64,000 nucleotides of DNA from Bullera alba (taxonomy: Eukaryota; Basidiomycota; Tremellomycetes; Tremellales; Bulleraceae). The stretch's first letter is position 1; each line of letters starts with the position of its first letter. The DNA lies in the NCBI GenBank assembly GCA_001600095.1, contig BCIX01000007.1:496001-560000 (forward strand). Reading direction: 5' to 3'. Below are positions 1-12,441 of this stretch, piece by piece. The position numbers and the translations under genes are program-made. A model generated the notes under the pieces. It saw nothing but the letters and a program-made list of their open reading frames with translations. It did not search any database and was not told where the DNA came from.

Positions 1-203
1 CCACCCATGAGGCCACATGAAATTGAGCTTCCTTCGGTCAAAGAGGCACATTGTCTTGAATCGGATTGTACAAGGCTTATTTTGGACAATTATACATCGC
101 TACTCGCGACGGCGGAGCCGGTCTCTGCCGTTTGTGACGACGCGACCCGAAACCCCTATGTATCCTCTTGCCGATAGACTACTGCCGTACGAATCTATGC
201 GAT

Positions 204-1164
204 CTAGAGTCCTATAGTTTCAACCTTCCACAGATCGTCACTACACAGTGATCAGCAAGGAGATTGACTGACTGAGCCTTTAGCTCACCCTATCCAACAT
301 AGGACTTCCACGGCCACGCCCTTGCCGCTGCTCCGGATGTCCTCTGAGCTGGCTGACATTTTGCCAATACCACATGCGTGCTCTTTGCCCTCTGCGTGAA
401 TGGCCACGATCTGGTCAGAAGCCAGACCCTCGGGCAGCCGTCCGCCGGGTGACAGGAGTCCAGGTGCCATCATGTTCGCGCCCTGCCCCGTCAGCAGGAG
501 GACTGGAGAGCGAACGGGAAGAGGTTGCTCACCGCTAAGAGGAACTTGATGGCTCCGCGATCTATCTGAACATGAGGCAGCATATCCGGATCTACATGTC
601 AGCGAGGAATGGCAATAGTGTAGCTTACATTGGTGTAGCAGTTTCAGGTTTGGGATGAATGGTCCGTCAAAGTGGTTGAAGAAGAGGGGTATCGAGTGGA
701 TAGTGTAGATTGATATGCGATCGTGACTACCACTGGATTCAGCAACAACCCCATGTCTCCTGCACTCGACTGACCACTTGGTCAGGCCCAATGCTTCCTT
801 CTTTGGCCAAATCTCATCGAGAACTGTCAAATCTGCCGAATCTCCCTCTTCATCTTCCTTGTCCTTGTCCTCTTTGCCTTTGGATTTACCCTTGCCCTTG
901 CCGCCCTTCTTCTTGGACCCCTTGGCAGGCTGGTCGTCCTGTACTTTGTCCTCGTCGTCTACCTCATCAGGCCCAGGTGCGGAAGTAGGCGCAGCTGAGG
1001 GGTCTTTGTAGGCTGGTTGGGAGAGGAGCGGCAGTTGAGAGAGGAGAGAAGAGCGGATATGTCTCTGAACAGAAGATTTCAACGAGGTCGACGAGGAGAC
1101 ATCGTCTTTGACGTTGAACCTGAAGTTAGCGGATATCGGCACGGGGTGCTCACTTTTTGAACAT
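204..1164 (-). CDS. TMA20: MCT-1/Tma20 translation machinery protein with PUA domain
   Basis: This encodes the MCT-1 homologue, which pairs with DENR/Tma22 and acts on the 40S ribosome in recycling and reinitiation (family knowledge). The first coding exon is only 11 nt (ATG at 1164). Spliced, the protein starts MFKKFNVKDDVSSS, close to the MFKKF start of animal MCT-1. Later come LLHQYPDMLPHVQIDRGAIK, the PUA core ANMMAPGLLSPGG and VAIHAEGKEHACGIG, and after a last intron the ending GDDLWKVETIGL. There are about four short introns. Compared with the ~180-residue animal protein there is an extra ~60-residue, charged Lys/Asp/Glu-rich insert before the PKK motif. It is divergent from TIF35. The identification is secure; the exact second intron is inferred. 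Confidence 0.93.
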
Positions 1165-2042
1165 GATAGCTCTGGAAGTGTACTGTAGCCAACTTAGATA
1201 CAGACGCTAGGAAGGCTTGAACTTGTAGCTAAAAGACACACGACTTGCTCAAGGCTGCAGTTCACAAGCAGTTCAGGAAGTTCGAACTTCGAAGTGATCG
1301 AACGCATGACGGCCGACTTTGAATCGCATTACGTAAATCTTCCTCCATACCATGATCATGCGTTTGATGGCCTGCTCTATCTCACTGAAACCCTCTGTAG
1401 CCCGATCGCTCTAGCTAGCACGGCAGCACTGCATGATTCTGCGCCTAGCGCGCATGACATCGGGACTCATCCGTTATCCAAACTCGACTTTCTGGCGGCA
1501 CGGGAGGTCTGAGGAATCGGAACAATCTCTCTATGGTTGTGCCCACAGGCAGTAATGAAAGGGATTCTCACTTCCTGTTGGTCAAAGCTAGCACTGAGTC
1601 TCAAGTAATCTCATTGGCGTGCTCGTTCCCCGATGTATACCGAGTCGAACGTCAATTCCAGTAGCAGTTCTTGCATCCCGGCTCCTTGCGTCAAACGTTT
1701 GGTTCGTGGAATTTGCCAGTGATCTGTGGTGAGCAATTCCGCCGAAATGTTGCAAGCTCTCTTTCTACGCTTCAGCATCTCGCACTGTCGGAAGAGCGAG
1801 ACCATTGTTACAGCTGACAATGCTAGGTGCGAACTGAAGAACACAGCATAAGATCGCTGGAGACGTCTCGCTGGGTGGATAGTCCGCTGTGAATCCCCGC
1901 CACAAATGATCAAATCGCCGTAATGCCGAATTCGCGTCGGTTTGCCACCACGCTCGACCGTTTCAACGCTTTTTTGGGTGATGGGCTGATGGGACATGGT
2001 GGTGAGCTAGAGTCATACATAGAACACTTGCACCAGAACAAG
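1165..2042. other. Divergent intergenic region TMA20/TIF35
   Basis: This 878-nt stretch separates the start codons of TMA20 and TIF35 and must hold both promoters. A 128-codon open frame on the minus strand (1611-1997) has no recognisable domain and no family-like composition, so it is treated as chance. No RNA gene was seen. Confidence 0.6.
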
Positions 2043-3172
2043 ATGGCATCTAAAGCGTGAGTGACAAACGAACTGTAGTAGTTGATGGCTTTTAGACAAA
2101 ACACCGACTGGGCCGCCGACGATGTTGAGAGTGGGTGGAGAGGATCTGGATTGGACTGACGATATAGTCGACGAGCTACCTGCTCCAAGTGAGACCACGG
2201 GCGCGGATGGAATCACGACGATAATCACATGGACGCTGAATGAGAAGGACCAGAAGGTCAAGGTGGGTTCAGTCAAAGTAGACCTTGACTGACATGGCAG
2301 ACAACGAGACGAGTGAGGAGAAAGCTCCAGACTCAGATCGTATCGCACAGCGTTGCCGAGAGAAAAGCATGGGCCAAGTGAGTGGAAAGCAAGGAACACC
2401 GCTGAAGAAGGTAGATTCGGAGACGATAGAGGAAAAGCCTCGGGACCAGATAGGAAGACGACGATCATCGGAGAGAACTTGCACTTCAAAGTCGCCCCCG
2501 TGTCAAAGGTAGGTCAAGAACTCTGAAATAAACCTGACGACTCTAGGCCGAGCCACAGCAGCAAGAGGTGGACAATACGCCCAAACCCGCTGGAAAGGCG
2601 CTCGTCTGTCGACTGTGTAAAGGCGGTCATTTCACCGCAAAGTGTCCCTACAAGGATCAACTGGCGGCGATTGACCAGGTGGACATGGCAGATGCGGACG
2701 AGGCAGACGGACCACCACGAGGAGGCCTTGGTGCGGCCTCTGCTGGCGGAAAATACGTCCCACCGTGAGTAGAGACATTTCGCCATTGGACTTTGCTGAC
2801 GGACGTCTAGTGGACAACGAGCTGGAGGAGGTGCTGGAGAGTCCATGTACAGGCAAAGAGACGACCTGCCCACGCTCAGAATCACGTCGTTGTCGGTGGA
2901 TGCAGAGGACGAGGACTTGCGTGCGCTGTTCGAGAAGTTTGGCCGAGTCGCCAGGGCCAACGTCGTCAGAGATCGGGACACGAGGGAAAGCAAGGGTTTC
3001 GGATTCGTCAGTTACGAATCGAAGAAGGACGCCGAGGCGGCATTGGCAAAGATGAACGGTTTCGGTGAGTCTCTCGGGCGAACATGTAGACTAGCCTGCT
3101 GACGTCTGCGCACCAGGATACGACTCGTTGATTCTGTCAGTGTCGTGGTCGCTGCCAAGGGAGCCTCGTTAG
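2043..3172 (+). CDS. TIF35: eIF3 subunit g (Tif35)
   Basis: Subunit g of translation initiation factor 3, which acts on the 40S subunit in scanning and reinitiation (family knowledge). Splicing from ATG 2043 through about seven exons gives the family order. The N-terminal eIF3g region reads DELPAPSETTGADGITTI and later SVAERKAWAKFGDDRGKASG with TTIIGENLHFKVAP. A CCHC zinc knuckle follows (CRLCKGGHFTAKC, around 2600-2650). A C-terminal RRM comes last, with LRITSLSVDAEDEDLR and RNP1-like SKGFGFVSY (2880-3060). The last exon adds GYDSLILSVSWSLPREPR and a TAG at 3170-3172. Intron donors are GTGAGT/GTGGGT with CTGAC branch points. Confidence 0.93.
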
Positions 3173-3450
3173 GTAGCGTCCTCGTGACCAGATCTTACGT
3201 GTCCACTCTTGGACCCATGCATGCAGGGATCATGAGACACTGGAGTGACTGACTGAGCATGCGCCGCTGACGGGATAGTCGCATGACCGAAATTCGACCT
3301 AGCACGAGACTAGCCGGAGCAACTCCGGTAAACCCGGTTGCCCGATGACGAAACGCAACCTCGGCTTGAAAGTCGAGGTGGAGTGTACTTAAGTCAAGGT
3401 CGGTCAGGTTTCCAATCCATCATCTTGTCCTTCACACAACAACTTTCAGC

Positions 3451-6354
3451 ATGAGATACGAGTATCTACTGCTGCTAGCGAGCGCAGTGCTCGCGACACC
3501 GCTCAAACCCCGGCAGGAACAAGCTCCCGAAAACGTTCAGATCCCTTCGCCCATTGCCCACACCTCGGATCTCACCGCTTGTCAGGGATACCGCCTGACC
3601 GGGGCCGACGAGAGGGATGATGGAATCGATGGGACTTTGGAGTTGATCGGAAACTGCACGGCCTATGGACCCGACTATCCGACATTGAACCTCACTGTGC
3701 GGTATGAAACGGCAGATCGACTTCGAGTGCAGATCCGGGACGTAGAGGGTAAAGCCCATGTGGTGCCGGACGACGTTGCGAGCTGGCCAAAGGTTGGCGA
3801 GAACAACGTTGGCAAAGAGCAGAGCAAGTTGGAATTCCAGTGGCAATCAGAGCCCTTTTCTTTCAAAATCGTCAAAAAGGACACTGGCGAGGTCATCTTT
3901 GACACTACCGGCCAAGCGATTGTCTTTGAAGAGCAATACCTCAGGATCCAGAGCGCCCTCTCGGCAGGCAGCAACATCCAAGGTCTGGGCCAGCACAATG
4001 ACAACTTCACCTTGCCGATCGACAGGGACAATTACGTTCGAACGTTGTGGACCAGAGACGCATACGGCGTGCCGAGCTACACCAACCTCTACGGAGCGCA
4101 CCCGATCTTTGTCAACCAGAAGGTTGGACAGAACGCCAGTGCGAGCGGAGTCTACTTGCTCAACTCGAACGGCATGGATGTCAAGTTCCCGAACGGTACG
4201 GCTATCGAATACAACGTTCTCGGCGGTATCATCGACTTGTTCTTCCTGAACGGTCCCACTCCCGCCGACGTCGCCAGACAAGGTGCTCAGATCTGGGGAA
4301 CGTCCAGCGAGGTCCCGTACTGGTCCCTAGGGTTCCACAGCTGCAAATACGGTTACATTGACATTGCAGAAGTTGCCGAGGTCGTCGCCAATTACACCGC
4401 CGCGGGTATCCCCGTCCAAACTCAGTGGATGGTGAGTTTCTCCGCACGGCTTGAGCTGACTCGACACTAGGACATTGACTACATGTACGAAAGATGGATC
4501 CAGACCTTGGACCCGGACAGGTTCGCCATCGACAAGGTCCGATACGTGATTGATCAACTGCAATCCCGAGGTCAGGACTTTGTGGTCATGGTCGACCCGG
4601 CCGTGTTCTCCGGCACGCCAAACTCGTCTGTCGAGTCGTACGAGACGTACCAATCGGGTGTTCAGCAGGATATCTTCCTTAAACTGCCATCTGGGGAGAT
4701 TTACGAGGGTGTCGTTTGGCCAGGACCTACCGCCTTCCCAGACTGGACGCACCCGAACGCCCAGAGCTGGTGGAACTCTGAGTTTGCCCGATTCTTCGAC
4801 AAGGACTCTGGGGTCGACGTCTCGGGCATCTGGCTCGACATGAACGAACCGGCAAACTTCCTACCCTACCTCGAGGCCAACATCTACCGAGTGTCAGCGG
4901 AGCGACCTGTCCCTCCACCAAGACCTCTGCCTCGGATCATTCCAAACTCGATCGAGGGGTACGAGAGGTTTACCGCCGGTCAAAACATCTCTGCACCCTT
5001 CAGCAACTCCACATCGGCCAGGAGGGCGATCGGCGATCGGATAGTCGAGGCTGGTTTCGCGGCAAAGAGACAGTCTCAAGACACGGTCAACGACTATATC
5101 GACCCGAGCCTGGACAGCCAGTGGCTCTACCCACCCTACAGGATCGACGACCGTCGACAAGCTCCCTCCTCGAGCGACAACTCTGCTGCCGGGTCTGGCC
5201 AGAAGAACATTTCCGACTTTTCAGCCAGGACGGACATTGTCCAAGCCAACGGAGCGAGAACGTACGACGAGCACAACTTGTACGGAAGTCGACACGCCAT
5301 TCGAACTCGAAACTCGCTGCTCGAACGCAGACCCGATCAGAAGCCATTCACCATTGCGCGAAGCTCCTTCTCTGGCACGCCCTCGAGTCTGTGGTTGGGC
5401 GACAATATCAGTAATTGGGACCAATACATCCAGACCATTCGCCAGATGCTCGGTTTCGGCGCCATCTATGGTGTTGGTGTGGTTGGCGGTGACAGTTGTG
5501 GTTTCGGCGGCAACACCACCGAGACTCTTTGTGCGAGATGGGCCTGGTTGGGCGCTTTCAGCACGTTTTACCGAAATCACAACGAGCTCGGCAATATCCC
5601 ACAAGAGTTTTACCGATGGAACCTGACGACGATTGCCGCTCGAGCCGCTGGAAAGACTAGGCTGCGACTGCTCGACTACACCTACACCTTTCTCCACCGA
5701 CAAAACGTGGATGGAACTCCCTCGCTATGGCCATTGTCCTGGGTGCACCCGGAGGAGACGGAGACGATCGGAATCGAATCGCAGTTTTACTTTGGTGATG
5801 CGCTCTTGGTCTCGCCGGTGACGGCGGAGAACTCGACCAGTGTCACCATTTACGTTCCCAACGAGGTGTTTTACGACTTTTTCACTCTCGACGCCGTCAA
5901 CGGTACTGGCTCAGAGGTTACGATTGACAATGTCGGGTACGAGACGATGCCCCTTCACATCCGGGGAGGATCGATCGTCCCGCTGAGGACCGGTGACGCC
6001 ATGACCACTGGCGAGAACAGGGATCTGCCATTCCACCTGGTCATTGCGCCAAACAGGACAAACGAGGCCTCGGGCATACTGCGCCTCGACGACGGTATCA
6101 GCTTGGACGTGGGAGATGCCTATTCCGACATTGAGATGACGTTCAACGACGACCAGCTCGAGCTCAAGGGAACCTTTGGATACGAGTCAAACAACAAACT
6201 CGACATGATCGTCTTTGCGGGTCAGAATGCGGCAAAGTCCATTGAGATTGATGGCCAGCGGGCGGAGAACCAGGTGTACGACTCTGAGAGGAAGACGTTG
6301 ACTGCGTGGAACCTCGGGACGACACTCAAGCAGATGACTGTGAGGTTGGTATAA
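3451..6354 (+). CDS. Secreted GH31 alpha-glucosidase (maltase)
   Basis: Glycoside hydrolase family 31 enzyme that releases glucose from the non-reducing ends of maltose/starch oligomers outside the cell. There are two exons (3451-4431 and 4471-6354), giving about 954 residues. A signal peptide (LLLLASAVLA) is followed by a PLKPR-type processing site. The nucleophile motif GIWLDMNEPANF is present near 4830-4860. The acid/base region reads ARSSFSGTPSSLWLGDN, and GDSCGFGGNTTETLCARW with FYRNHNELG follow, all diagnostic of GH31 maltases. There are many N-glycosylation sequons. It lies upstream of an Sde182-like gene and an alpha-glucoside permease on the same strand, which suggests a shared carbohydrate role. 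The family assignment is firm; the exact substrate (maltose against other alpha-glucosides) is inferred. Confidence 0.95.
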
Positions 6355-6515
6355 AGAGGTGGACGGCCGGATAAATAGGCCGCCGGAGTTTACAAATAGC
6401 CTGTCAACTCGGGAGATCCGTTGACCCGTGATCGTCCATACAACTGTAGCTATAATTCGAAGACCAATGCATCCATAGCTCTCAACATCTCTCTACATCG
6501 CAGTCACTGAGCAGA

Positions 6516-8116
6516 ATGGCAGCCAACCACCGAGTCTTCATCCTGGTGAGTCGTGCAACCGGCAACAAATAAGGGCCCTGACCCTCTCAGACGGATATCG
6601 AAAACGAGCCAGATGACACGGAATCCCTGGTCCGACTGCTGCTCTATAGCAACGACATTGACATTGAAGGTCTCGTCGCCGTCACCTCGACCTGGCTGAG
6701 AAACTCTGTGCACCCAGAATCAATCCGCAAAGTGCTCAAGGGGTATGCCGAAGTCCGAGACAAGCTCCTCCGCGTCGACAAGCGATACCCAGAGGTGTCC
6801 TACCTCGAGTCCCTGGTCGGCGAGCATGTCGTCAAGTACGGCATGGAGGGCGTTGGAGAAAAGTGGGACTCTAGCGGTAGTAACATGCTCATTGCTGCCG
6901 TGGACAAGGACGACGAACGACCGATCCACGTGTGTCTCTGGGGAGGAGCAAACTGCTTGGCCCAGGCCTTGTGGAGGGTCAAGAAGGATAGATCAGAGGA
7001 GCAGGTCAAGAAGTTTGCCAGCAAGATCAGGGTCTACGGTATCAGTGATCAGGTGGGTCACCCTTTCCAGGATTGTCGCTGACACGCTTAGGACGATGGA
7101 GGACCTTGGATCCGGAGACACTTCCCCTTGATCCAATACGTCGTCTCGGTCCACGGAGAGAATGCCTACATGACAGCGACGTGAGTCCATCGAGGTATGA
7201 GCCGGAGCTAAGGTCAGATGGCTTGGATTCCCTCTTGGCTCATTCAGGCAGTTCCCAAAGCCAGACCTGCCGTACATGGACACCCACACGGTCTCGGACG
7301 AGTGGTTGAAGAAGAACATCCAGGTCGGACCATTGGGCAGTCATTACCCGGACATTGGATTCGGCATGGAGGGGGACACACCCTCCTACCTCGGCTGTAT
7401 CCCTGTGAGTCGCGATTACCCCTACAGTGGACGTTGCGCTGACTTGTGGGTAGAACGGATTAAACGACCCCGACCACCCGGACTATGGAGGCTGGGCAGG
7501 GCGATACAAGCTCATTTTCGACCTCGAAGCCAGGCATTTCCACGACACGACCGACCATTACACTAGCGAGATTGACGGCTCGACCCAGCACAGCGGTGCG
7601 GCCAGTATCTGGCGATGGAGAACCGCCGTCCAACACGACTTTGCCTCTAGGATGCGGTGGACGATGGAGGAGGACGAGTCGAAATTGCAAAAACCGCCGG
7701 TGGTGGTCGTGGACGGAGACGACAGCATCAAGTTTATCACCAAGCAGTGCTCTGTTGGCGACACGCTCGAGTTTGATGCTTCAGGGTCGTACTCGCCCAA
7801 CGGGGCAAAGTTGACTTACAAGTGGTTCCAGTACAAGGAGATTGATTCGTACATCGGTCCTGTGAGTACTGGTTATTACACAGGGACGATTGCTTACTTG
7901 GGATTCTAGGCACACGACTGCCCCGACTTTGAGATGCACGGCACGGAGAAGAGTCCCAAACTCAAAGTGACCGCGCCGCCAAAGACCCAATGGGTCTACA
8001 ACGACAGGACAGAGTATATCGGAGGAAGAGTATATCATATCATTTTGCAGGTCACAGACGACGGAGAGTTCCCTTTGACTAGGTACAGGCGGATCCTCCT
8101 CGACGTCAGGGAGTAG
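6516..8116 (+). CDS. Sde182/DUF1593 nucleoside-hydrolase-like protein
   Basis: The spliced product begins MAANHRVFILTDIENEPDDT. TDIENEPDD is the N-terminal acidic, calcium-binding-type motif of the nucleoside-hydrolase-like fold. The pattern continues with VHGENAYMTAT, DTHTVSDEWLKKNI and a C-terminal beta-sandwich-like part (GDTLEFDASGSYSP, LTYKWFQYKEIDSY, RRILLDVRE). This is the layout of the Sde182 family, described from a bacterial cellulose-binding protein. There are about six short introns and no obvious signal peptide. The true substrate is unknown. Its position between an alpha-glucosidase and a sugar permease points to glycan or glycoside metabolism, but that is inference. Confidence 0.82.
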
Positions 8117-9651
8117 AGGAGGGCATGAGCTTATTGTAGTGAATCAATCATATGCATCGACCACAATTTTCAGATGCCAGGTGGTGCCAAAGTGGTTGAT
8201 GACTGATCTTGCAGCTCGCGTTGGTCATGGGCTCTTGGGAGGTGCTTGTGCGGGCTACACCTTTGTGGTCCGTGAGGGAGCATGAGCGATTCGCGGTGGG
8301 CACCCTCTGCACTCTGTCTTTGCAGGAGTCTTCACCTCTCCTTGAGGGCCTGATCTGGGCAGTGTACCCAGCACTGGTTCGCAATCGGCGACCTCTCTGC
8401 ATTGTGCAATCTGAAACGAGCTGCGGATCAGCGATCATGATGCCAGCGATCATTCGCAGGCTATTGCCGCGATAGGTCCCGCGGGCCACGGCTCCCGATC
8501 GTGCTGGGAGCTTTATCCTATTCCTCGCCATCAGGCTCGACGCGGTCGTAGATGCCCCCGAGCGCCGGCACACTGCAGTCTAGGGCGAAGCTCATCTGAC
8601 AGGAGGGATTCACGGGCTTGCAGCCACTTGCAAGCTTACAGTTCCCTTCTCGGAATTCAAGTGCAGGAAGTACTGACGTAGTACGTACTGCAGCAGCATC
8701 TTCCAGCTTCCAGCCTCAATGCCGAGAAGGACGACAGCCTGAATAGGCCTGAACACAATCCACTTCCTCATACCGTCACCGCAAGTCGTCAGAGGAGTTG
8801 GTGAACATCCTCCAGCAGTCCGGATTCAGGGGACTTCCGACACTGTCACTTCGATCCCAGTTTCTGCCAAGCTCTGCCAGCTGTCAGTGTTTCAATGAGC
8901 TCCAGCAGTTTGCCAGCCGTGCATGTTGTCCCGGGAGTCACCGAGACAGCCCATGAAATCGTGTCGCAAGTCAGTGCACTTCCCATCGGTCCAGCTGGCT
9001 GCCTTTTCCGGGATAGGGAACCTTCTTGGGAGTTGGGCCTAGTTGGGCTCCCGCCGGCTCCCGTACTACTGGGTATGCTCTCGTCACGCGGCAATTAGCT
9101 GGTCGAGCTGTTTGTTCTGCCTGTTCTGCCTGTTCTAACATTTGCATACTCCGCCCTACTCCGCCATCTCGGTGCCAACTTCCATTATGACTTGAGACAG
9201 GGTCCGACCGTCGTTCGGACTTGTGGCTTCGTGCAGACTACAGGCCCAGATCTGCCCAGATGAGCAATAATCATTAATGGCCTGGCTTGCCTGGCGCTCA
9301 TCACCCGGCCCGTAGCCGTAGCCAAGCCGCTGTAGCCTGCATGGGCTTGCCATTGCCACTGCTTGCCAGGGCTCGCCTTGATGACAGCAGACAGCGCGCA
9401 ACAGCAACAGCAACAGCCAGTCCGGCCGGAGGTTACTCCGGAGTTCACGATCGGAATCCGAGTGATCATCCATAGGATCGAAGGCATCTCAGGCCCCGGT
9501 CTATGCTTACTGAACAACTCGAGCCCCTTATAGACCCCGCTCGAGGTGACCCGTGGAGAAGCACTTGCCCCTCACTCTCCCTCACTACTGCTCAAAGCAC
9601 TCCACACCCTCACACCGGGCAACAATCCGACAGGTGATACCGATCGCAACC
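8117..9651. other. Long intergenic region before the sugar permease
   Basis: About 1.5 kb without a supportable gene. Open frames on both strands are short, lack ATG-plus-intron structure and show no domains. It contains a 9-bp direct repeat (CTGTTCTGC-like, three copies, 9113-9140) and a (GCAACA)n-type run near 9396-9420. The length fits a large regulated promoter for the downstream MFS permease. A weak TATA-like TTATAGA lies near 9530. Confidence 0.5.
9113..9140. repeat. 9-bp direct repeat, three copies
   Basis: TTGTTCTGC, CTGTTCTGC and CTGTTCTAA follow one another directly in the sequence. It is a short tandem repeat in the intergenic region upstream of the MFS permease; no function is evident. 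Confidence 0.7.
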
Positions 9652-11787
9652 ATGTCCGACGATAAAGGTGATATCCAGCACCACGAGCTTCCGGCCGTCA
9701 TCCACGATGATGGTGATCTCGACAAAGCCGGGGTTCAGGGACCCCTGGCCTCCAAGTACGCAACAATGTCGCTAAAGGACACGCTCAAGACGTTCCGCCT
9801 GACGTGCTTGTACGCCCTAATGGCAGCGTTCAACGCTTGTAATGACGGTTACTGCTATTCCATCCCGGGTACGTCTGACCTCCTCCTATCTGTCTTTATG
9901 GCGGTCCATCGAATGAAAACATCTGACCCTGGTGTTCTAGGCAATGTCATTGCGATGCAGGGCTTCATCGACAAGTTCGGCGTTCCAGGTCTAGGACCCG
10001 ATGGGACCACGGCACTCGACGCCAACGATCTGGCATTATGGGGTGCGCTCTACACTGTGGGATACATCGTGGTGCTATTCTTCGGTTCGCCCATCAACGA
10101 TTACATTGGGAGAAAGTATTCCATGCTCGTGCTCCAGGTACTCATGATAATCTCCACCGTCATGTCCTTGACGGCCAAGAACACGGATACTTGGGGTGCC
10201 GCAAAGATCTTCCAGGTACGTCCACGTATCTCCCAAGGCTTGAGGATGCTGACCTGGGTGGTAGGGTCTTTCGGTTGGTCTCGCTCAAGTGACTGTCCAG
10301 TCGTACGTGTCGGAGATCGCGCCGACCCGAGCTAGAGGTTTCCTCCTCGCCGTCTACCAGCTCTTCGTACGTCCATCATCTCCCTTCCTGAAGCGCGACT
10401 GACTCACGGGACATAGTTCGCTGTGGGCCAGCTTACAGCCGCCATCGCCACGTACATTGTAAACCAACTACCACCCAATCAATGGGTACACGCCATCTAC
10501 TCCGAGTTTGTACTTGCCGGTCTCGCCCTCATCCTATGGGTCTTCCTGCCCGAATCGCCACGTTGGTGCGCCCGGCACGGTCAGACCGAGCGAGCCAAGG
10601 CTTTGATGGCAAAGCTCAACAGCTCGGTCCCAGAGTACGACCTAGAGGGCGAGTGGGCGCTGGTTGAGCAAGAGATTGCAGAGGGTAGAGCCCTCATGGA
10701 GGCGTCGTCAAAGTACTCCTATGTGGCGCTGTTCAAGGGTGTCAACAGGCGGAGGTTGCTCATCTCCTTCGGTCCATTCGCTTGGCAGGTGAGTACTCTT
10801 GGTTCCTGCGGGGGGCAGCGCTGATGTGAAGTCTTCCTAGCAATGGTCAGGTGTACCCGTTATCTTCGGGTGAGTTGATCGTCTCTCAACCTTTACAGTT
10901 CTCACATCGCTGACCCAACCATCAGATACACTGCATACTTCTTTCAAATTGCTGGCCTTGCAAATCCCTTCGTAGGTACCGTTCCACGGCGCTTATCCCT
11001 GTGGACTAGTAATAGACTCCTAGAAACAGACAGGTGGAATGTGTTGCTGACCTTTATGTCCTTAGTTAGGCACCCTGGCCGTCTTGTGAGTGATAGGAAA
11101 GGCTTGCTTTGTGAGGTCGAGTGTCTGACCTCGTCTTCAGTATCATCCTGCTCGCCGGAGTGCTCGTCTCGATGTTTGCCATCGAATATATCGGTCGAAG
11201 GCCTGGTCTACTCTTTGGCGGTGCCGCTCTCACCTGCCTCTTGGTGATTATCGGTGGTCTCGGGACGATCGAGAACCCTTCGCAGGGTATTGGATCCGCC
11301 ATCATCGCCTTCTCGTGAGTTACCGAGTGCCAAAGTTATATGACGGGCACTGATTTCGTTGATAGGTGTATCTGGGTCTTCACGTACGCACTCACTCTTG
11401 CTCCTATTGGATATGCCATGCTGGCAGAGACGTCGACAGTGGTGCTCCGAGCCAAGACGACCAGTGTGGCGGCGGGTATGACAGGTTGCTTGAACCTGGT
11501 GGTGAATTACTGCACGCCATTGATGTTATCCCCCACATCGGCCAATTGGGGTGTCAAGACATGCTTCTTCTACGCCGGCACCTGTCTCATCGGTCTCGTC
11601 CTCGTCTTCTTCTTCATCCCGTGAGTCGCGCAGAGTGTGTTGGTGGGATTAGGACGCTGATGGAGAGAATAGTGAGACCAAAGGAAGGTCGTTTATCGAG
11701 CTCGACGAGCTGTTCGAGAACAAGGTCCCCGCGAGGAAGTTTGCAAAGACAAAGACCAGTACGCAGATGGAGCTAGAGAGGATTTGA
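9652..11787 (+). CDS. MFS sugar transporter, alpha-glucoside (maltose) permease type
   Basis: Twelve-helix major facilitator sugar:H+ symporter in the plasma membrane. Translation from ATG 9652 begins MSDDKGDIQHHEL. Hallmarks are NDYIGRKYSM after helix 2, YVSEIAPTRARGFLL across an intron, PESPRWCARHGQTERAKAL at the end of helix 6, IEYIGRRPGLLFGG, and the C-terminal PETKGRSFIELDELFENK with VPARKF. The last motif is typical of fungal Mal-type alpha-glucoside permeases. There are about nine short introns, some exons being very small (10850-11310). It lies in the same orientation as the GH31 maltase 6 kb upstream. The family is certain; maltose or another alpha-glucoside as substrate is inferred. 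Confidence 0.92.
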
Positions 11788-12172
11788 GCCTGTGGGTCAG
11801 GAGCGAGTCGTGGGGGGCTCAGTAATCAGTAAAATAGTCATCTGTACTACTTTGAACTGGTCAATGGGTTAATGGATAATCTTGTTTGTCTCCCTTATAC
11901 CTGAGGCTGGGCGAGTGTGAGCAGAGTCCGAAGCAGAGGATCAGCAAAGATGGAGAGACCCTCGGGGAGACCGTTCGCCACTGAAGCTATTAGTCGAACA
12001 CCAGCAGCTTTCGTTGCGAGGACCAGATTCACTAGGACATGCAGAAGAAACTAGGTACAGTTCGACAGCCGTGAGCCGGAGCTCCTACGGGTATGGCGTT
12101 CGTGCTGATTCCGTTTCACTGTTCTGCTCGTGGCTGGGTGCCTAACGACACCCCCCAAAAGCAGCACACCGA
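11788..12172. other. Intergenic region downstream of permease
   Basis: No gene or RNA could be supported here. It leads into the degenerate tandem array starting at about 12173. Confidence 0.5.
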
Positions 12173-12441
12173 GCGAACCCAAGCTCGCTCCTCCACGTCA
12201 AGTCTGCCCGAGCGGACTGACCTTCCTAGGCGGAGCAAGCAAGCTCGTCCTGTTTCCTTCGTGTCCAAGCCCTAACTTACTGAGTTGCCGTCGGGAGCGA
12301 GCCCAAGCTCTCTCCGTTCTATTGTCCAGCAGGCCCAAGCCCACTGACGTCCGAAGGCGAGCCCTAGCTCTCCTTGTACTCCGCGTCCAGCAGGCCCAAG
12401 CCCACTGACGTCCGAAGGAGAGCCCTAGCTCTCCTTCTCCG
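12173..12441. repeat. Degenerate ~60-bp tandem array
   Basis: Four to five head-to-tail units of about 58-64 bp can be read by eye. They start near 12173, 12235, 12298, 12358 and 12419, each opening with a GAGCCCAAGCTC-like block. Units 3 and 4 share GTCCAGCAGGCCCAAGCCCA followed by CTGACGTCCGAAGG almost perfectly. Units 1 and 2 are strongly diverged and unit 5 is partial. The array runs into the 3' end of the minus-strand zinc-knuckle ORF, whose stop codon lies inside the last unit. Confidence 0.75.

Noticed and set aside
1611..1997. 128-codon minus-strand open frame between TMA20 and TIF35
   Set aside because: No domain, no intron structure and an arbitrary composition; it lies in a shared divergent promoter.
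8148..8573. Open frames on both strands upstream of the MFS permease
   Set aside because: Overlapping frames on both strands without recognisable domains; typical chance frames in GC-rich DNA.
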